Shown in pieces: positions 33,505-42,188 of a DNA stretch of 64,000 nt. The stretch spans positions 3,658,001-3,722,000 of the forward strand of contig NZ_CP088022.1 in the NCBI RefSeq assembly GCF_013373795.3. The letters run 5' to 3'. The stretch's first letter is position 1. Each line of letters opens with the position of its first letter. The position numbers and the translations under genes were made by a program. Source of the DNA: Bradyrhizobium quebecense (GTDB lineage: Bacteria > Pseudomonadota > Alphaproteobacteria > Rhizobiales > Xanthobacteraceae). The notes under the pieces were generated by a model. That model saw nothing but the letters and a program-made list of their open reading frames with translations, was not told the origin of the DNA and searched no databases.

Positions 33505-33574
33505 GAATATCCCCCCTGAGCCACGGCCCGGCGCCCGTGTTCGGGGGAATGATAGACAAACCTCAATTATCGCA

Positions 33575-33589
33575 ATAATTTATAATTAT
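33575..33589. promoter_or_regulatory. Candidate LysR binding site
   Basis: ATAATT-tat-AATTAT, a perfect 6-bp repeat in the AT-rich gap between the divergent MFS and LysR genes, matching the T-N11-A geometry of LysR boxes. Confidence 0.5.
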
Positions 33590-33612
33590 GATCTAGTATA
33601 TCACCAGCATGA

Positions 33613-34539
33613 ATGTCGCTAATGCCGTTTCGCACGCTCGACCTCAATCTCCTGAAAGTCTTCGAGGCGTTGATGACGGAGGGCAGCGTCACGCGTGCCG
33701 CGAACACGCTCAAAATGACGCAGCCCGCGGTCAGCAATGCGCTGGCACGACTACGTGACGCGCTGAGCGATCCCCTGTTCGTCAGATCCGGCACGGGAAT
33801 CCGCCCGACCCAGCGGGCCGTGGCACTGTGGGATCCGATCGGCGGCGCGCTGGAGAGCATCCGCGGCGCACTCGACGAGGAGGTCTTCGATTCACGCCGT
33901 GCGCAGACCGAGTTCAGCCTGTCGATGTCGGACTACGTGGCGGCTCTGGTGATGCCGCGGCTATTGAACCGCTTCGCCGAAATGGCGCCGACGGCGCGCA
34001 TCCGCACCGTGCCGAACACCATCATCGGGATCGCCGACCAGCTCGAGGACAACCGGGTCGATTGCGTGCTGAGCGTTTATGTCAATGAGGCGCTGCATCA
34101 GGGACTGATCCGTTCGCGCTCGCTTTGGACGGTGGACTATGCCTGCTTCATGCGGCGTGATCACCCGCTTGCGGGCCGGAAGCGGCTGAATGTGCGCAGT
34201 TTCCTCAACGCCAAGCATGTCGATGTGAGCCTGGCCGGCCGAACTTTGCCGACCTATGACCAGTTTCTCGGCTCTCGCGGGCTGTCGCGCAACCTCGTCG
34301 CCATCGTCAATCATTACAACGCCGCCTACGAGATCGTGCGCCAGTCCGACCTGATCGCGGTGCTGCCGCGCGACCTCAGCGCGCAGTCCCGCCAGGCGCC
34401 CCATCTGCATGCGGTGCCGGTGCCGCTGCCGGCGCCGCCGCGCATCGTCAGCCTGTTCTGGCACCAGCGCAACGACACCGTCCCCGCGCAGCGCTGGCTG
34501 CGCGAGACGCTGGTGGAGATATTCGCGCGGATGGAGTGA
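33613..34539 (+). CDS. LysR family regulator (divergent to MFS)
   Basis: 308 residues. N-terminal helix-turn-helix: RTLDLNLLKVFEALMTEGSV, TRAANTLKMTQPAVSNALAR. The effector domain has VDCVLSVYVNEALHQGLIR and AYEIVRQSDLIAVLPRDLS, the NodD/NahR-like subgroup pattern. Divergent from the MFS-amidohydrolase pair with a LysR-type box between, so it is the likely activator of that pair. Confidence 0.9.
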   Translation: MSLMPFRTLDLNLLKVFEALMTEGSVTRAANTLKMTQPAVSNALARLRDALSDPLFVRSGTGIRPTQRAVALWDPIGGALESIRGALDEEVFDSRRAQTEFSLSMSDYVAALVMPRLLNRFAEMAPTARIRTVPNTIIGIADQLEDNRVDCVLSVYVNEALHQGLIRSRSLWTVDYACFMRRDHPLAGRKRLNVRSFLNAKHVDVSLAGRTLPTYDQFLGSRGLSRNLVAIVNHYNAAYEIVRQSDLIAVLPRDLSAQSRQAPHLHAVPVPLPAPPRIVSLFWHQRNDTVPAQRWLRETLVEIFARME

Positions 34540-34561
34540 GCAGGCGCAAGGCGTGCCCCTG

Positions 34562-36022
34562 TCAGGTCGATGTGGGCGCGGGTTCGATCGACGCTGTGTC
34601 CACGGCCGGCGACGGGACGCTCCGCGCCAACGGACGTCCAAACAGCCGATGCAGCGCAAGGTAGCTCGCCATCGCAACGCCGATGCCGGTGAGCCACGAC
34701 AGGTCGACCCCGCCGGTCGCCAACGCCAGCGGACCTTGCATGGCCTTGATCGTGCCCATCTGGAAAGCCCACGCCGCCACGAAGCCGGCAGCAAACGCGA
34801 TCAGCCCGGCCCAGTTGAAATCACGATCCCGACCCGGCTCCTCGTAGAGCGAGGCGACATCGATGCGGCCGCGTCGCACCAGGTAGAAGTCCGCGAGCGT
34901 CACGCCGGCCCATGGGCTGATCCAGACGATCAGGGCGACCATGAAATTGTCGAAGGCGTGGGCGAAATCGCCCGATTGCAGGAAGGCGTACAGGATCGCG
35001 GAGGCGATCAGGCCGGACAGCACGGAGATCACCCAGCGCGGCCGCCGCAGATCGAGCGCGAGCGACGACAGCGCCGCCGAATAGATCACGACGATGTTGG
35101 TCGCGATCGGGCCATGGAGCAGCACCAGCAGTACCGGCAGCGCCATCGCACCAAAAGCTGCGATGATCAGCTTCGACGGATCGGAACCGGCGCCGGCGGA
35201 CGCAATGGCCGCACCGAGGAAGGCGAGCCAGACCGTCGGCAGGAACATGCCGAGGAATGTCGCCCGAAACACCTTGGCGGCGCCGAGCGAGGGCCTGGTG
35301 AAGCGCGTATAGTCGGCGGCATAGGTCAGCCACGAAATGCCCCAGCCGATTCCGATCGCGGTCATCAGCTGCGTCGCCGCCGCGAACGCCGGCATGCCGG
35401 TGACGGTTGCCGACTGCCACCTGATATCGACGCGCAGGAAGGCGAGCGCGGTCATGACCGCCATGATCAGCAGGATGAACGGCATGGTGTAGCGCTCGAA
35501 CACCTTGATGGCATTGAAGCCCCAGGCCGCGATGCCGATCTGGAACAGCATCACCAGCACCGCGATCGCGTATTTGAGCTCGATGCCGCCGCCAATGCCC
35601 ATCCGCTCCAGCGCCGCCATGCAGAGGTCGAGCACGATCCAGGTGTTGATCGCGACCCACCCCATCGGCATCAGGACCTGCGCCAGCGCCGGCAGATAGG
35701 CGCCGCGGCGGCCGAACGCCAGCCGGCCCAGCACCATCTGCGGCACGCCGGTGCGATGTCCCATCAGGCAGAAGGCGGCAAACAGCGCCGCGCCGAACAG
35801 ATTGCCGACAACGATGACGGCAAGCGTTTGCAGCAGGCTCAGGCCGAGCTGGATGCCGAGCGCGCCCAGCACCCAGTTGATCGGTGCGATGTTCGCGCCG
35901 GTCCAGATCCAAAACTGATCTGATGATGACGACGTGCGGTGCGTCGCCGGCACCGGCTCAATTCCGTGGGCATCGAAGCCGGCTTCATCCTGCGCCGGAA
36001 GCTGTGTCTGCTTGAGCAACAT
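34562..36022 (-). CDS. NCS1 family purine/pyrimidine-type permease
   Basis: 486 residues, 12 hydrophobic helices. NCS1 (cytosine/allantoin permease) marks are FWIWTGANIAPINWVLGALG in TM1, GHRTGVPQMVLGRLAFGRRG, WVAINTWIVLDLC, SWLTYAADYTRFTRP, and ISPWAGVTLADFYLVRRGRI near the end. It imports a small cyclic nitrogen compound by cation symport; the exact substrate is unknown. The start at 36022 (MLLKQTQLPAQDEAG) is taken over a 64-codon upstream extension with poor composition. Confidence 0.9.
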   Translation of the reverse strand: MLLKQTQLPAQDEAGFDAHGIEPVPATHRTSSSSDQFWIWTGANIAPINWVLGALGIQLGLSLLQTLAVIVVGNLFGAALFAAFCLMGHRTGVPQMVLGRLAFGRRGAYLPALAQVLMPMGWVAINTWIVLDLCMAALERMGIGGGIELKYAIAVLVMLFQIGIAAWGFNAIKVFERYTMPFILLIMAVMTALAFLRVDIRWQSATVTGMPAFAAATQLMTAIGIGWGISWLTYAADYTRFTRPSLGAAKVFRATFLGMFLPTVWLAFLGAAIASAGAGSDPSKLIIAAFGAMALPVLLVLLHGPIATNIVVIYSAALSSLALDLRRPRWVISVLSGLIASAILYAFLQSGDFAHAFDNFMVALIVWISPWAGVTLADFYLVRRGRIDVASLYEEPGRDRDFNWAGLIAFAAGFVAAWAFQMGTIKAMQGPLALATGGVDLSWLTGIGVAMASYLALHRLFGRPLARSVPSPAVDTASIEPAPTST

Positions 36023-36319
36023 GTTTCCCCCGTTGTCCGGCGCATTGGTTTGGGCCGGGATGGGGCATCTGAGCAGCAGGCAGCCGTGAGGCGATAATGA
36101 GGAATCCTCAAGCCGGGTTGAGATGAGATCGAGAGTGAAGTTTGCGTGTTGAATGGCGACAGATCCCCCCGCGGTCACGCTCGCAGACCGCGTCATCACG
36201 GCACGCCGCTTCACTGTTGAGATTTTCTCAACTCACCTGCCGGATTCGTCAATCACGCCGACCCGGGCACTCGGTCATTGTGGAGCCAACGCATTGCCCC
36301 CAACCAGCCGAGGCCAGGG
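36023..36319. promoter_or_regulatory. Divergent promoter region, NCS1 permease and oxidoreductase
   Basis: 297 bases between two diverging genes. TTGAGATTTTCTCAA at about 36219-36233 is a near-perfect dyad and a candidate regulator site. No gene is supported. Confidence 0.45.
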
Positions 36320-36991
36320 ATGACGACACTTCTGCATATCGATGCCAGCCCGCGCGGCGACCGTTCGGTCAGTCGAAAGCTCTCCAGGTCGTTTGTCGAG
36401 CACTGGCTGACGCACGAGCCCGGCGCCACGATCATCTCGCGCGACGTCGGCCGCGCCCCGCCGCCGCTGATCACGGAGGCGTGGGTGGCCGCCGCCTTCA
36501 CTGCGCCCGGCGACCGCACGGCGGAGCAGCACGACGAGCTTCGTCTCTCCGATGCGCTGATCGACGAGCTTGAACGCGCCAACGTGATCGTCATCGGGGC
36601 GCCGATGCACAATTACGGCATGCCGGCGGCCTTGAAGTCGTGGCTCGACAAGGTGATCCGCATCGACAAGACCTTCAGCTTCGATCTCGCCCGCGGCGAC
36701 TTTCCGCTTGAGCCGATCATGCGCGGCAAGACGCTGGTGGTGCTGAGCTCGCGCGGCGAATTCGGCTTTGGCCCCGGCGGGGTGCGGGAAACCATGAACC
36801 ATCTGGAAACCCATATTTTCACCTGCGCCCACTATCTCGGGGTGCAGGAGAGCCATCTGATCGCGGTCGACTACCAGGAGTTCAACGATGAACGCTACCG
36901 GCGCTCGCTCGCCGACGCCTTCGCCGCGATCCCCGTGCTGGTCCGGCAGTGTCTTGGAATCGACGGGCCTGTTAATGTGGCGGCGGAATGA
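36320..36991 (+). CDS. FMN-dependent NAD(P)H oxidoreductase (AzoR-like)
   Basis: 223 residues, flavodoxin-like fold. FMN phosphate loop MTTLLHIDASPRGDRSVSRK; FMN-contacting loop PMHNYGMPAALKSWLDKVIR; VLSSRGEFGFGPGG near the isoalloxazine. This is the layout of FMN-dependent NADH:quinone/azo reductases. The ATG at 36320 is chosen. It may act in the catabolic cluster or in detoxifying quinones. A polysaccharide-deacetylase-fold gene follows 36 bases downstream, probably in one transcript. Confidence 0.86.
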   Translation: MTTLLHIDASPRGDRSVSRKLSRSFVEHWLTHEPGATIISRDVGRAPPPLITEAWVAAAFTAPGDRTAEQHDELRLSDALIDELERANVIVIGAPMHNYGMPAALKSWLDKVIRIDKTFSFDLARGDFPLEPIMRGKTLVVLSSRGEFGFGPGGVRETMNHLETHIFTCAHYLGVQESHLIAVDYQEFNDERYRRSLADAFAAIPVLVRQCLGIDGPVNVAAE

Positions 36992-37027
36992 TGCACCGCT
37001 GTCCGCCGGCTGCACGAGGATGATCCC

Positions 37028-37912
37028 ATGATAAAGAATCCCATCCCCTGGCCGAACGGTGCGCGCTGCACCTGTGCGATCACGTTCGACGTCGACGCCG
37101 ACAGCCTGATCCACATCGCGCGCCCAAAGGACTCCTTCGACCGGCTCTATCCGATCACGATGGGACGCTACGGACCGACCGTCGGCGTGCCGCGCATCCT
37201 GGAAACCTATCGACGCCTCGGCCTGAAGCAATCGTTCTTCATGCCGGCCTGGACCATGCAGCGCTATCCGGATGCGGTGGAGGCGATCCTCAGGGGTGGC
37301 CACGAGATCGGCCATCACGGCTACATCCATGAGGATCCGACGGAGATTTCCTCGGTGGAGCAGCGCGAGGCCTTCGAACGCGCGCTCGGCATTCATGTCG
37401 CGATGACCGGGCGCAAGCCGCGCGGCTACCGCGCGCCGGTCTACAACGCCAACCAGACCACGATCGATCTCCTGATCGAGCACGGCTTCGTCTACGATTC
37501 GTCGCTGATGGCCGACGACATCCCGTACCAGATGCGCACCGCGCGCGGATCGCTCTACGAAATGCCGCCGCACTGGGGATCGGACGATTGGCCGCCCTTC
37601 GCCCATTACGCGGAGATCGGCTACATGATGCCGGTCAAATCGCCGAGCGAGGGCCTTGCCGCCTCGTTCGAGGAGTTCGAAGCCGCCTATGAGGCCGGCG
37701 GATTCTGGATGGGGATCTGGCACCCGTTCCTGACCGGCCGGCTTGCCCGCTGGCGCGTCGTGGAGCGTTGGCTCGAGCAGATCGTTGCCGAACGCAAGGT
37801 CTGGTTCGCATCGCTCGAGGACATCGCGGCGCACCTCGACGGCCTGGTCAAGGCAGGCACCTACCAGGTCCGCGTCGAGACCCTGCCCTACTTCACGCAG
37901 CCCGTGTCATGA
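37028..37912 (+). CDS. Polysaccharide-deacetylase-fold amidohydrolase, cyclic-imidase-like
   Basis: 294 residues, NodB-fold. Metal ligands: Asp in AITFDVDADS (residue 21 or 23) and H92/H96 in GGHEIGHHGYIHEDP. The remaining sites are RGYRAPVYNANQTTIDLL and WMGIWHPFLTGRLARW. The IPWPNG opening and absence of a signal peptide match the cytoplasmic PuuE/HpPgdA/cyclic-imide hydrolase subgroup rather than chitin deacetylases. Expected action is opening of a cyclic imide or ureide amide bond. Next to an NCS1 permease, an amidohydrolase and a DUF1989 protein, a nitrogen-ring catabolic role is inferred. Its end overlaps a convergent LysR gene by 20 bases. Confidence 0.82.
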   Translation: MIKNPIPWPNGARCTCAITFDVDADSLIHIARPKDSFDRLYPITMGRYGPTVGVPRILETYRRLGLKQSFFMPAWTMQRYPDAVEAILRGGHEIGHHGYIHEDPTEISSVEQREAFERALGIHVAMTGRKPRGYRAPVYNANQTTIDLLIEHGFVYDSSLMADDIPYQMRTARGSLYEMPPHWGSDDWPPFAHYAEIGYMMPVKSPSEGLAASFEEFEAAYEAGGFWMGIWHPFLTGRLARWRVVERWLEQIVAERKVWFASLEDIAAHLDGLVKAGTYQVRVETLPYFTQPVS

Positions 37913-38822
37913 CCTGCTCGGGAGCCGCCCGAAAGGTGGCCGCCTCGGCCCGCAGCCAGTCGATGAACGCCGTCACCGATTTGCGCCGGGCAGCGTTTGG
38001 CGTATCGACGAGGCGATAGGCAAAGCCCGCAAGCGCGGGACCGTCGAGCCGGCGCAGCGTGCCCTCGCGCAATTGCTCGTCCACCAGCGCATCGCTGCAC
38101 AACAGCGGTCCGAGCCCGCGCTCGGCGGCATGCAGCGCCAGCGGCTCCTCGCTGTACCAGGAGATGCGGAAGTCCCGGCCGGGATCATGATCGGCCGCCG
38201 CGAGCCAGGCCGACCACGCCGGCGAGTCCAGCGCGGCGTTCTTCCAGCGGAACGCCAGCAGCGAGCGCGAACGGACGTCGTCAATGCCGAGACGGGCACC
38301 GGGCGGACAGATCGCGCTCGCCGCAACCGCAATGTAGCGATCGCTGAACAGCACCGATGTCTCGCCGGCGCGGTCGACGCGTCCGTAGCGGATCGCCAGA
38401 TCGACGCCGTCTGCGCCCGGCGTCCGCACCTCTTCGGTCGCATCGATGTGGACGACGAGGTGCGGAAACGCGGCGTTGAAGCGCGCGAGCCGCGGCATCA
38501 GCCAGCGCTCGGCGAAGGCGCGCGTGGTCGATACCGTGATCGCATCGCCGTCGGCCGGCGGACGGATCGCGGCGAAGGCACTCGCCATGCGGTCGAAGCC
38601 GTCGCGCAGCATGGGGAACACCGCATGGCCCTCCGCGGTCAGCACCACCGCGCGGCCGGAGCGCTCGAACAGCTTGTGTCCGAGAATTGCCTCGAGTTGC
38701 CGAACCTGGTGACTGATCGCCGTCACCGTGACGCAGAGTTCATTGGCGGCGGCGGTGAAGCTCTCATGGCGCGCCGCGGCTTCGAACGCGCGGACGGCAT
38801 TAAGCGGCGGCAGCTTGCGCAT
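37893..38822 (-). CDS. LysR family regulator (GcvA-like)
   Basis: 309 residues. Helix-turn-helix at residues 5-62: MRKLPPLNAVRAFEAAARHE, SFTAAANELCVTVTAISHQV, LFERSGRAVVLTAEG. The effector domain contains GADGVDLAIRYGRVDRAG, the GcvA-type signature. Convergent with the cyclic-imidase-like gene (20-base overlap). It is followed by nothing on its strand and preceded by the DUF1989 gene. Confidence 0.9.
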   Translation of the reverse strand: MRKLPPLNAVRAFEAAARHESFTAAANELCVTVTAISHQVRQLEAILGHKLFERSGRAVVLTAEGHAVFPMLRDGFDRMASAFAAIRPPADGDAITVSTTRAFAERWLMPRLARFNAAFPHLVVHIDATEEVRTPGADGVDLAIRYGRVDRAGETSVLFSDRYIAVAASAICPPGARLGIDDVRSRSLLAFRWKNAALDSPAWSAWLAAADHDPGRDFRISWYSEEPLALHAAERGLGPLLCSDALVDEQLREGTLRRLDGPALAGFAYRLVDTPNAARRKSVTAFIDWLRAEAATFRAAPEQVMTRAA

Positions 38823-38846
38823 GATTTGTTCTCCGCGCGGCCCGTG

Positions 38847-39458
38847 TCAGGCGATGAGAAAATGAGCGTCGGTCGGCCGCATGTCGTTCACCGGCACCAT
38901 GTCCTGCGGACAGGCGGAGAACACGATGACGAGATCCATCTCGGCACGCAGCGCCACATACTGCCCGGCCTCGCTGACGGGCGACTTGAAGTCCAGTTGA
39001 CCACCGTCGGTGACGGGTACATTCATGAACAGATTGAGCGGAGCCGGCGTCACCGCAGCCGACAGGCCGACTGTCTCGAGCGCGTGCGCCAGATTCTGCG
39101 TGCAATTGTCGTGGTGGCCGACCGCACCGAGCTGGCGATAGCGGTGAATGTCGCAGGCCGCGATCAACGTGTCGTGGATTCCCGGCGTCGTGTCGGCGAC
39201 GAAGGTGAGGATCGCGCGGCGCCGGTTGGTCGTCAGCGTGTCACCCACGCGCGGAATCAGCCGCAGCATCGATGCACGGCTGTGCTCCATCGACATGAAC
39301 TCGCCGGTGTCGCGGGCATTGAAGGCCCAGGTATCGACCACCTGCTTGCCATGGGTGTTGACGACCATGACCGTCTCTCCCGCATCGAGGCGAGCCGCCA
39401 CGCCATTGCGGGCCGGAATCAGACGGGCGCGGGTCAGATCGATGGTTGCTATGGTCAT
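38847..39458 (-). CDS. DUF1989 (urea carboxylase-associated) protein
   Basis: 203 residues. Family marks are TVMVVNTHGKQVVDTWAFNA, EFMSMEHSRASMLRLIPRVG, DNCTQNLAHALE and PAPLNLFMNVPVTDGGQLDF, with SEAGQYVALRAEMDLVIVFS towards the end. The EHSR and Cys residues (DNCTQN, FSACPQDM) form the probable metal site. Relatives travel with urea or allophanate degradation genes and with guanidine carboxylase systems. The start at 39458 is chosen. Divergent from a LysR gene. Confidence 0.88.
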   Translation of the reverse strand: MTIATIDLTRARLIPARNGVAARLDAGETVMVVNTHGKQVVDTWAFNARDTGEFMSMEHSRASMLRLIPRVGDTLTTNRRRAILTFVADTTPGIHDTLIAACDIHRYRQLGAVGHHDNCTQNLAHALETVGLSAAVTPAPLNLFMNVPVTDGGQLDFKSPVSEAGQYVALRAEMDLVIVFSACPQDMVPVNDMRPTDAHFLIA

Positions 39459-39560
39459 GTGGTGCCTCCTCAATGGCTCGTTGCGCCATTGGAGCACTGC
39501 TCGTCATGTAATTCTAATAATATTAATTGTGTCCATTATAGCAGATTCGTATAGTCGCGC

Positions 39561-40436
39561 ATGCGCCTCAGACAGCTCGAATGCTTCCGCGCCCTGATGC
39601 TCCACGGCACCATGACCCGGGCGGCCGAGTTGCTCGGCATGTCGCAGCCCGGCATCAGCACGATGATCGCGGGCCTCGAGCACGAGACCGGCCTCAATCT
39701 CTTCCTGCGCCGCGGCGGCCGCCTTCAGCCGACCCCGGAAGCCAAGCTGTTCTATGTCGAGGCGGCGCGCGCCCTCGAAGCCGCCGAGAACGCGGCGCGC
39801 GTTGCGGCCGAGATCAGGTCCGGGCGGCGCGGTCACCTCGCGATCGCGGCCTATCCGAGCATTTCGATCAGCCTGCTGCCGCGGCTTCTGTCGCAGTTCG
39901 CCAGGAACAAGCCCGAGCTGCAGATCAAGATCATCACGCGCAATTCCGCGACCGTCCGCGAGCTGATCTCGACGCAGCAATTCGATCTCGCGATCGCCGA
40001 GCTGCCGCTGGATTATCCGACCTCGCACATGGAGGTGTTCTCGTATGAGTGCGCGTGCATGCTGCCGCATGCGCATCCGCTCGCGAAGCTCAAGCAGATC
40101 ACCCCTGATGACCTCGATGGCGTCCCCTTCGTCACGCTGTTTCGCGGCGATCCGATCTACCAGCAGCTGGCATCCGCCTTCTCCGAATACGGCGCGCGCT
40201 GGAACGTGGTCGCGGAGACCGAATTCTTCTCGACCGCGTGCCAGCTCGTCGCCGAGGGCCGCGGCGTCGGCATCGTCGATCCGGTGGTGAGCAAGCCCTT
40301 CACCGAAGACCTCGCCATCCGCCCGTTCAAGCCGAAGATCCAGTACCAGATCGCCATCCTCTCCCCGACGCACGAAGCGCCGTCGCAGATGGCGCAGGAT
40401 TTCGCGAAACTGCTGCGGCGTGGTTTGCGGGGGTGA
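39561..40436 (+). CDS. LysR family regulator (divergent to DUF1989)
   Basis: 291 residues: MRLRQLECFRALMLHGTMTR, AAELLGMSQPGISTMIAGLE (helix-turn-helix), RPTPEA-like LQPTPEAKLFYVEAARALE linker and a standard effector domain with ELISTQQFDLAIAELPLDY. The 102-base gap to DUF1989 is AT-rich (TAATTCTAATAATATTAATT), the probable shared operator. Confidence 0.9.
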   Translation: MRLRQLECFRALMLHGTMTRAAELLGMSQPGISTMIAGLEHETGLNLFLRRGGRLQPTPEAKLFYVEAARALEAAENAARVAAEIRSGRRGHLAIAAYPSISISLLPRLLSQFARNKPELQIKIITRNSATVRELISTQQFDLAIAELPLDYPTSHMEVFSYECACMLPHAHPLAKLKQITPDDLDGVPFVTLFRGDPIYQQLASAFSEYGARWNVVAETEFFSTACQLVAEGRGVGIVDPVVSKPFTEDLAIRPFKPKIQYQIAILSPTHEAPSQMAQDFAKLLRRGLRG

Positions 40437-40571
40437 ATCGTGGTGGCGGCGCGAGACGCCTTCTCGGCATGCCCAGCGAAATGGGAGTAACGTGTCGAAT
40501 TGAAGTTCGTGGAAGCGATGCCCTTGGCCAGTCCGTCTTCGCTTTCGCTGGCGCTCAAGCTACGCCGGACA

Positions 40572-40630
40572 CGCTTTGCCCTGACGGGTCAGGCGTGGCT
40601 GCGCCACGCGTAGCCCGTCAGGGCGAAGCG
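40572..40630. repeat. Double-hairpin inverted repeat downstream of tRNA-Tyr
   Basis: Outer arms CGCTTTGCCCTGACGGG (40572-40588) and its complement (40614-40630, one wobble). Inside is a second perfect stem GCGTGGC-tgc-GCCACGC (40593-40609). It abuts the CCA end of the tRNA-Tyr gene and may stop or process its transcript. There is no T-run. Confidence 0.7.
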
Positions 40631-40716
40631 TGGTGGGGGAGGCAGGACTCGAACCTGCGAAGCCATGAGGCGGCTGATTTACAGTCAGCTCCCTTTGCCA
40701 CTCGGGACACTCCCCC
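40631..40716 (-). tRNA. tRNA-Tyr (GUA)
   Basis: 86 bases with CCA. Acceptor GGGGGAG with 3' CTCCCCC; anticodon loop CTGTAAA (GTA); long variable arm (CCGCCTCATGGCTTCG), as expected of a class II tRNA; T-loop GGTTCGAGTCC. Confidence 0.96.
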
Positions 40717-40935
40717 GTCCAACAGCATCAGACCGGCCGCGCGAGTGGCGGCGGACCGGGTCATCGAGATGACGCTGATAACCGGCCGACCCGAAGCGGG
40801 TGCGCGGTCGGGCGCGTTTATGGGCGAAGGCGGTCCCCAAAGTCAACCAAGCGGGCCGCCTATTTGGCATACTTTTGCAGACTGTCGCGATCTCTGTTCC
40901 AAACAAGCAATAACGGCGGCTAGATTCTTGTTTTT

Positions 40936-40983
40936 GACGCGTTTTCTTCACGCGAACCGCCCTCCACTTCGCTCGAAAACGCT
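40936..40983. repeat. 48-bp dispersed repeat, copy 1
   Basis: Reads GACGCGTTTTC, then a CGCGAACCG core and CTCGAAAACGCT at the end; GCGTTTTC and GAAAACGC form a terminal inverted repeat. A diverged copy lies at 50031-50078. It precedes rlmB by 42 bases. Confidence 0.7.
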
Positions 40984-41025
40984 GCGTAAATTGCCAATAA
41001 TCGAGAGCCGTGACACAAGCCTCAC

Positions 41026-41853
41026 ATGAGCGACCGCGACCGCAAACCCAATTTCCGAGGCAAGGGCGGTAAACCCTTCCAAAAAGGGCCGAAATTCGGC
41101 CGCCCGCCGGCTTGGCGGGAGCGCGAATCCGGTTCCGACGGACCGGTGATTCTGTATGGCTGGCACACGGTGGCCGCCGCGCTTGCCAACCCGGACCGCC
41201 AGATCCGCAAGCTTTACCTCACCGAGAACGCCGCGAAGCGCCTTGCCGACGAAAACATCGCGACCCGGGTCACCCCGGAGATCGTCCGGCCCGGCGACAT
41301 CGACCGGCGCCTCACCCCCGATGCCGTGCATCAGGGCCTCTTGGCGGAGGCCGACCCCCTGCCCTCGCCCGGCATCGACACGCTGGCGCAGGAGGGCATC
41401 GTGCTGGTGCTCGACCAGATCACCGATCCGCACAATGTCGGTGCCATCTTGCGCTCGGCCGCGGCATTTGCGGTGAAGGCGATCGTCACCACCGCCCGCC
41501 ACAGCCCGGAGGCCACCGGCGTGCTGGCGAAGTCCGCCTCCGGCGCGCTCGAGCTGGTCCCGATGGTCACCGTGCAGAATCTGGCGCGCGCGCTGAACGA
41601 ACTGAACGACCACGGCTTTCAGACCGTCGGCCTCGACAGCGAGGGCACCGAGGATCTCGGCAAGGTTCAATTGCAGCAGCCGCTCGCGCTGGTGCTCGGC
41701 GCCGAAGGCAAGGGCTTGCGGCAATTGACGCGCGAGACCTGCCGCGTCGTCGCCCGCCTCGACATGCCCGGCGAGATCAAGAGCCTCAACGTGTCGAACG
41801 CCTGTGTGCTCGCGCTCTATATCGGCGCCAGCCGGCTCGGGCTGATGGGTTAG
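41026..41853 (+). CDS. rlmB: 23S rRNA (guanosine-2'-O) methyltransferase RlmB-like
   Basis: 275 residues, SPOUT (TrmH) fold. The basic unstructured N-terminus (MSDRDRKPNFRGKGG) is followed by the substrate-binding domain DGPVILYGWHTVAAALANPD. The catalytic domain has the three family motifs: VLVLDQITDPHNVGAILRSA, LALVLGAEGKGLRQLTRETC and IKSLNVSNACVLALYIGASR, forming the deep knot that binds S-adenosylmethionine. It methylates a conserved G in the peptidyl-transferase loop (G2251 in E. coli). Single gene, no lesion. Confidence 0.93.
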   Translation: MSDRDRKPNFRGKGGKPFQKGPKFGRPPAWRERESGSDGPVILYGWHTVAAALANPDRQIRKLYLTENAAKRLADENIATRVTPEIVRPGDIDRRLTPDAVHQGLLAEADPLPSPGIDTLAQEGIVLVLDQITDPHNVGAILRSAAAFAVKAIVTTARHSPEATGVLAKSASGALELVPMVTVQNLARALNELNDHGFQTVGLDSEGTEDLGKVQLQQPLALVLGAEGKGLRQLTRETCRVVARLDMPGEIKSLNVSNACVLALYIGASRLGLMG

Positions 41854-42188
41854 TTTGATAGTTGGATGGGGCCGAGATCTTGTTCACCTCTCCCGCTTGC
41901 GGACCAGGGGGCTTGCGAGGCGGCGCTCGCATGATTTCGGAATATTCGAAATATATCCCTGATTTGCCCGACGTGTCAAGTCGCCCTGTCGAACGCCGGC
42001 AACCGCCGGCTCCTTTGCATGGGGTTGTTTTCGATATTTTGGCAGCGCGCACCTGCGGCGGTCGCATGCGGGGGGTGCGGCGCCCTTTGCGGAAGCGACC
42101 TCACTTCAATTGTCAAACGAAGAACGCCCGCTCGCTTGACGCAAACGGGCGCTGATGTCTTCGACCGGGTCTCGAACCGATCGTCGGA
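41854..42188. other. Intergenic region with probable family repeat
   Basis: 335 bases without a gene. The part from about 41937 to 42043 (TCGGAATATTCGAAATATAT at its start, GGGGTTGTTTTCGATATTTT at its end) resembles an intergenic sequence I associate with Bradyrhizobium genomes; no second copy was found in this window. TTCGAATATTCCGAA-like symmetry (GGAATATTCGAAA) marks its left end. Confidence 0.35.
42125..42151 (-). terminator. Probable terminator of the Tyr/Gly-rich protein gene
   Basis: CGCCCG (42125-42130) and CGGGCG (42146-42151) pair; on the minus strand the stem is followed by a T-rich run (TTCTTCGTTT). Confidence 0.5.

Noticed and set aside
34409..35923. A 504-codon plus-strand frame continuing past the LysR stop
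   Set aside because: Antisense of the NCS1 permease; Arg/Gln/His-rich and repetitive, not protein-like.
37743..39554. A 603-codon plus-strand frame
   Set aside because: It is the antisense of a LysR gene and the DUF1989 gene. High-GC third positions keep the frame open; no motif was seen.
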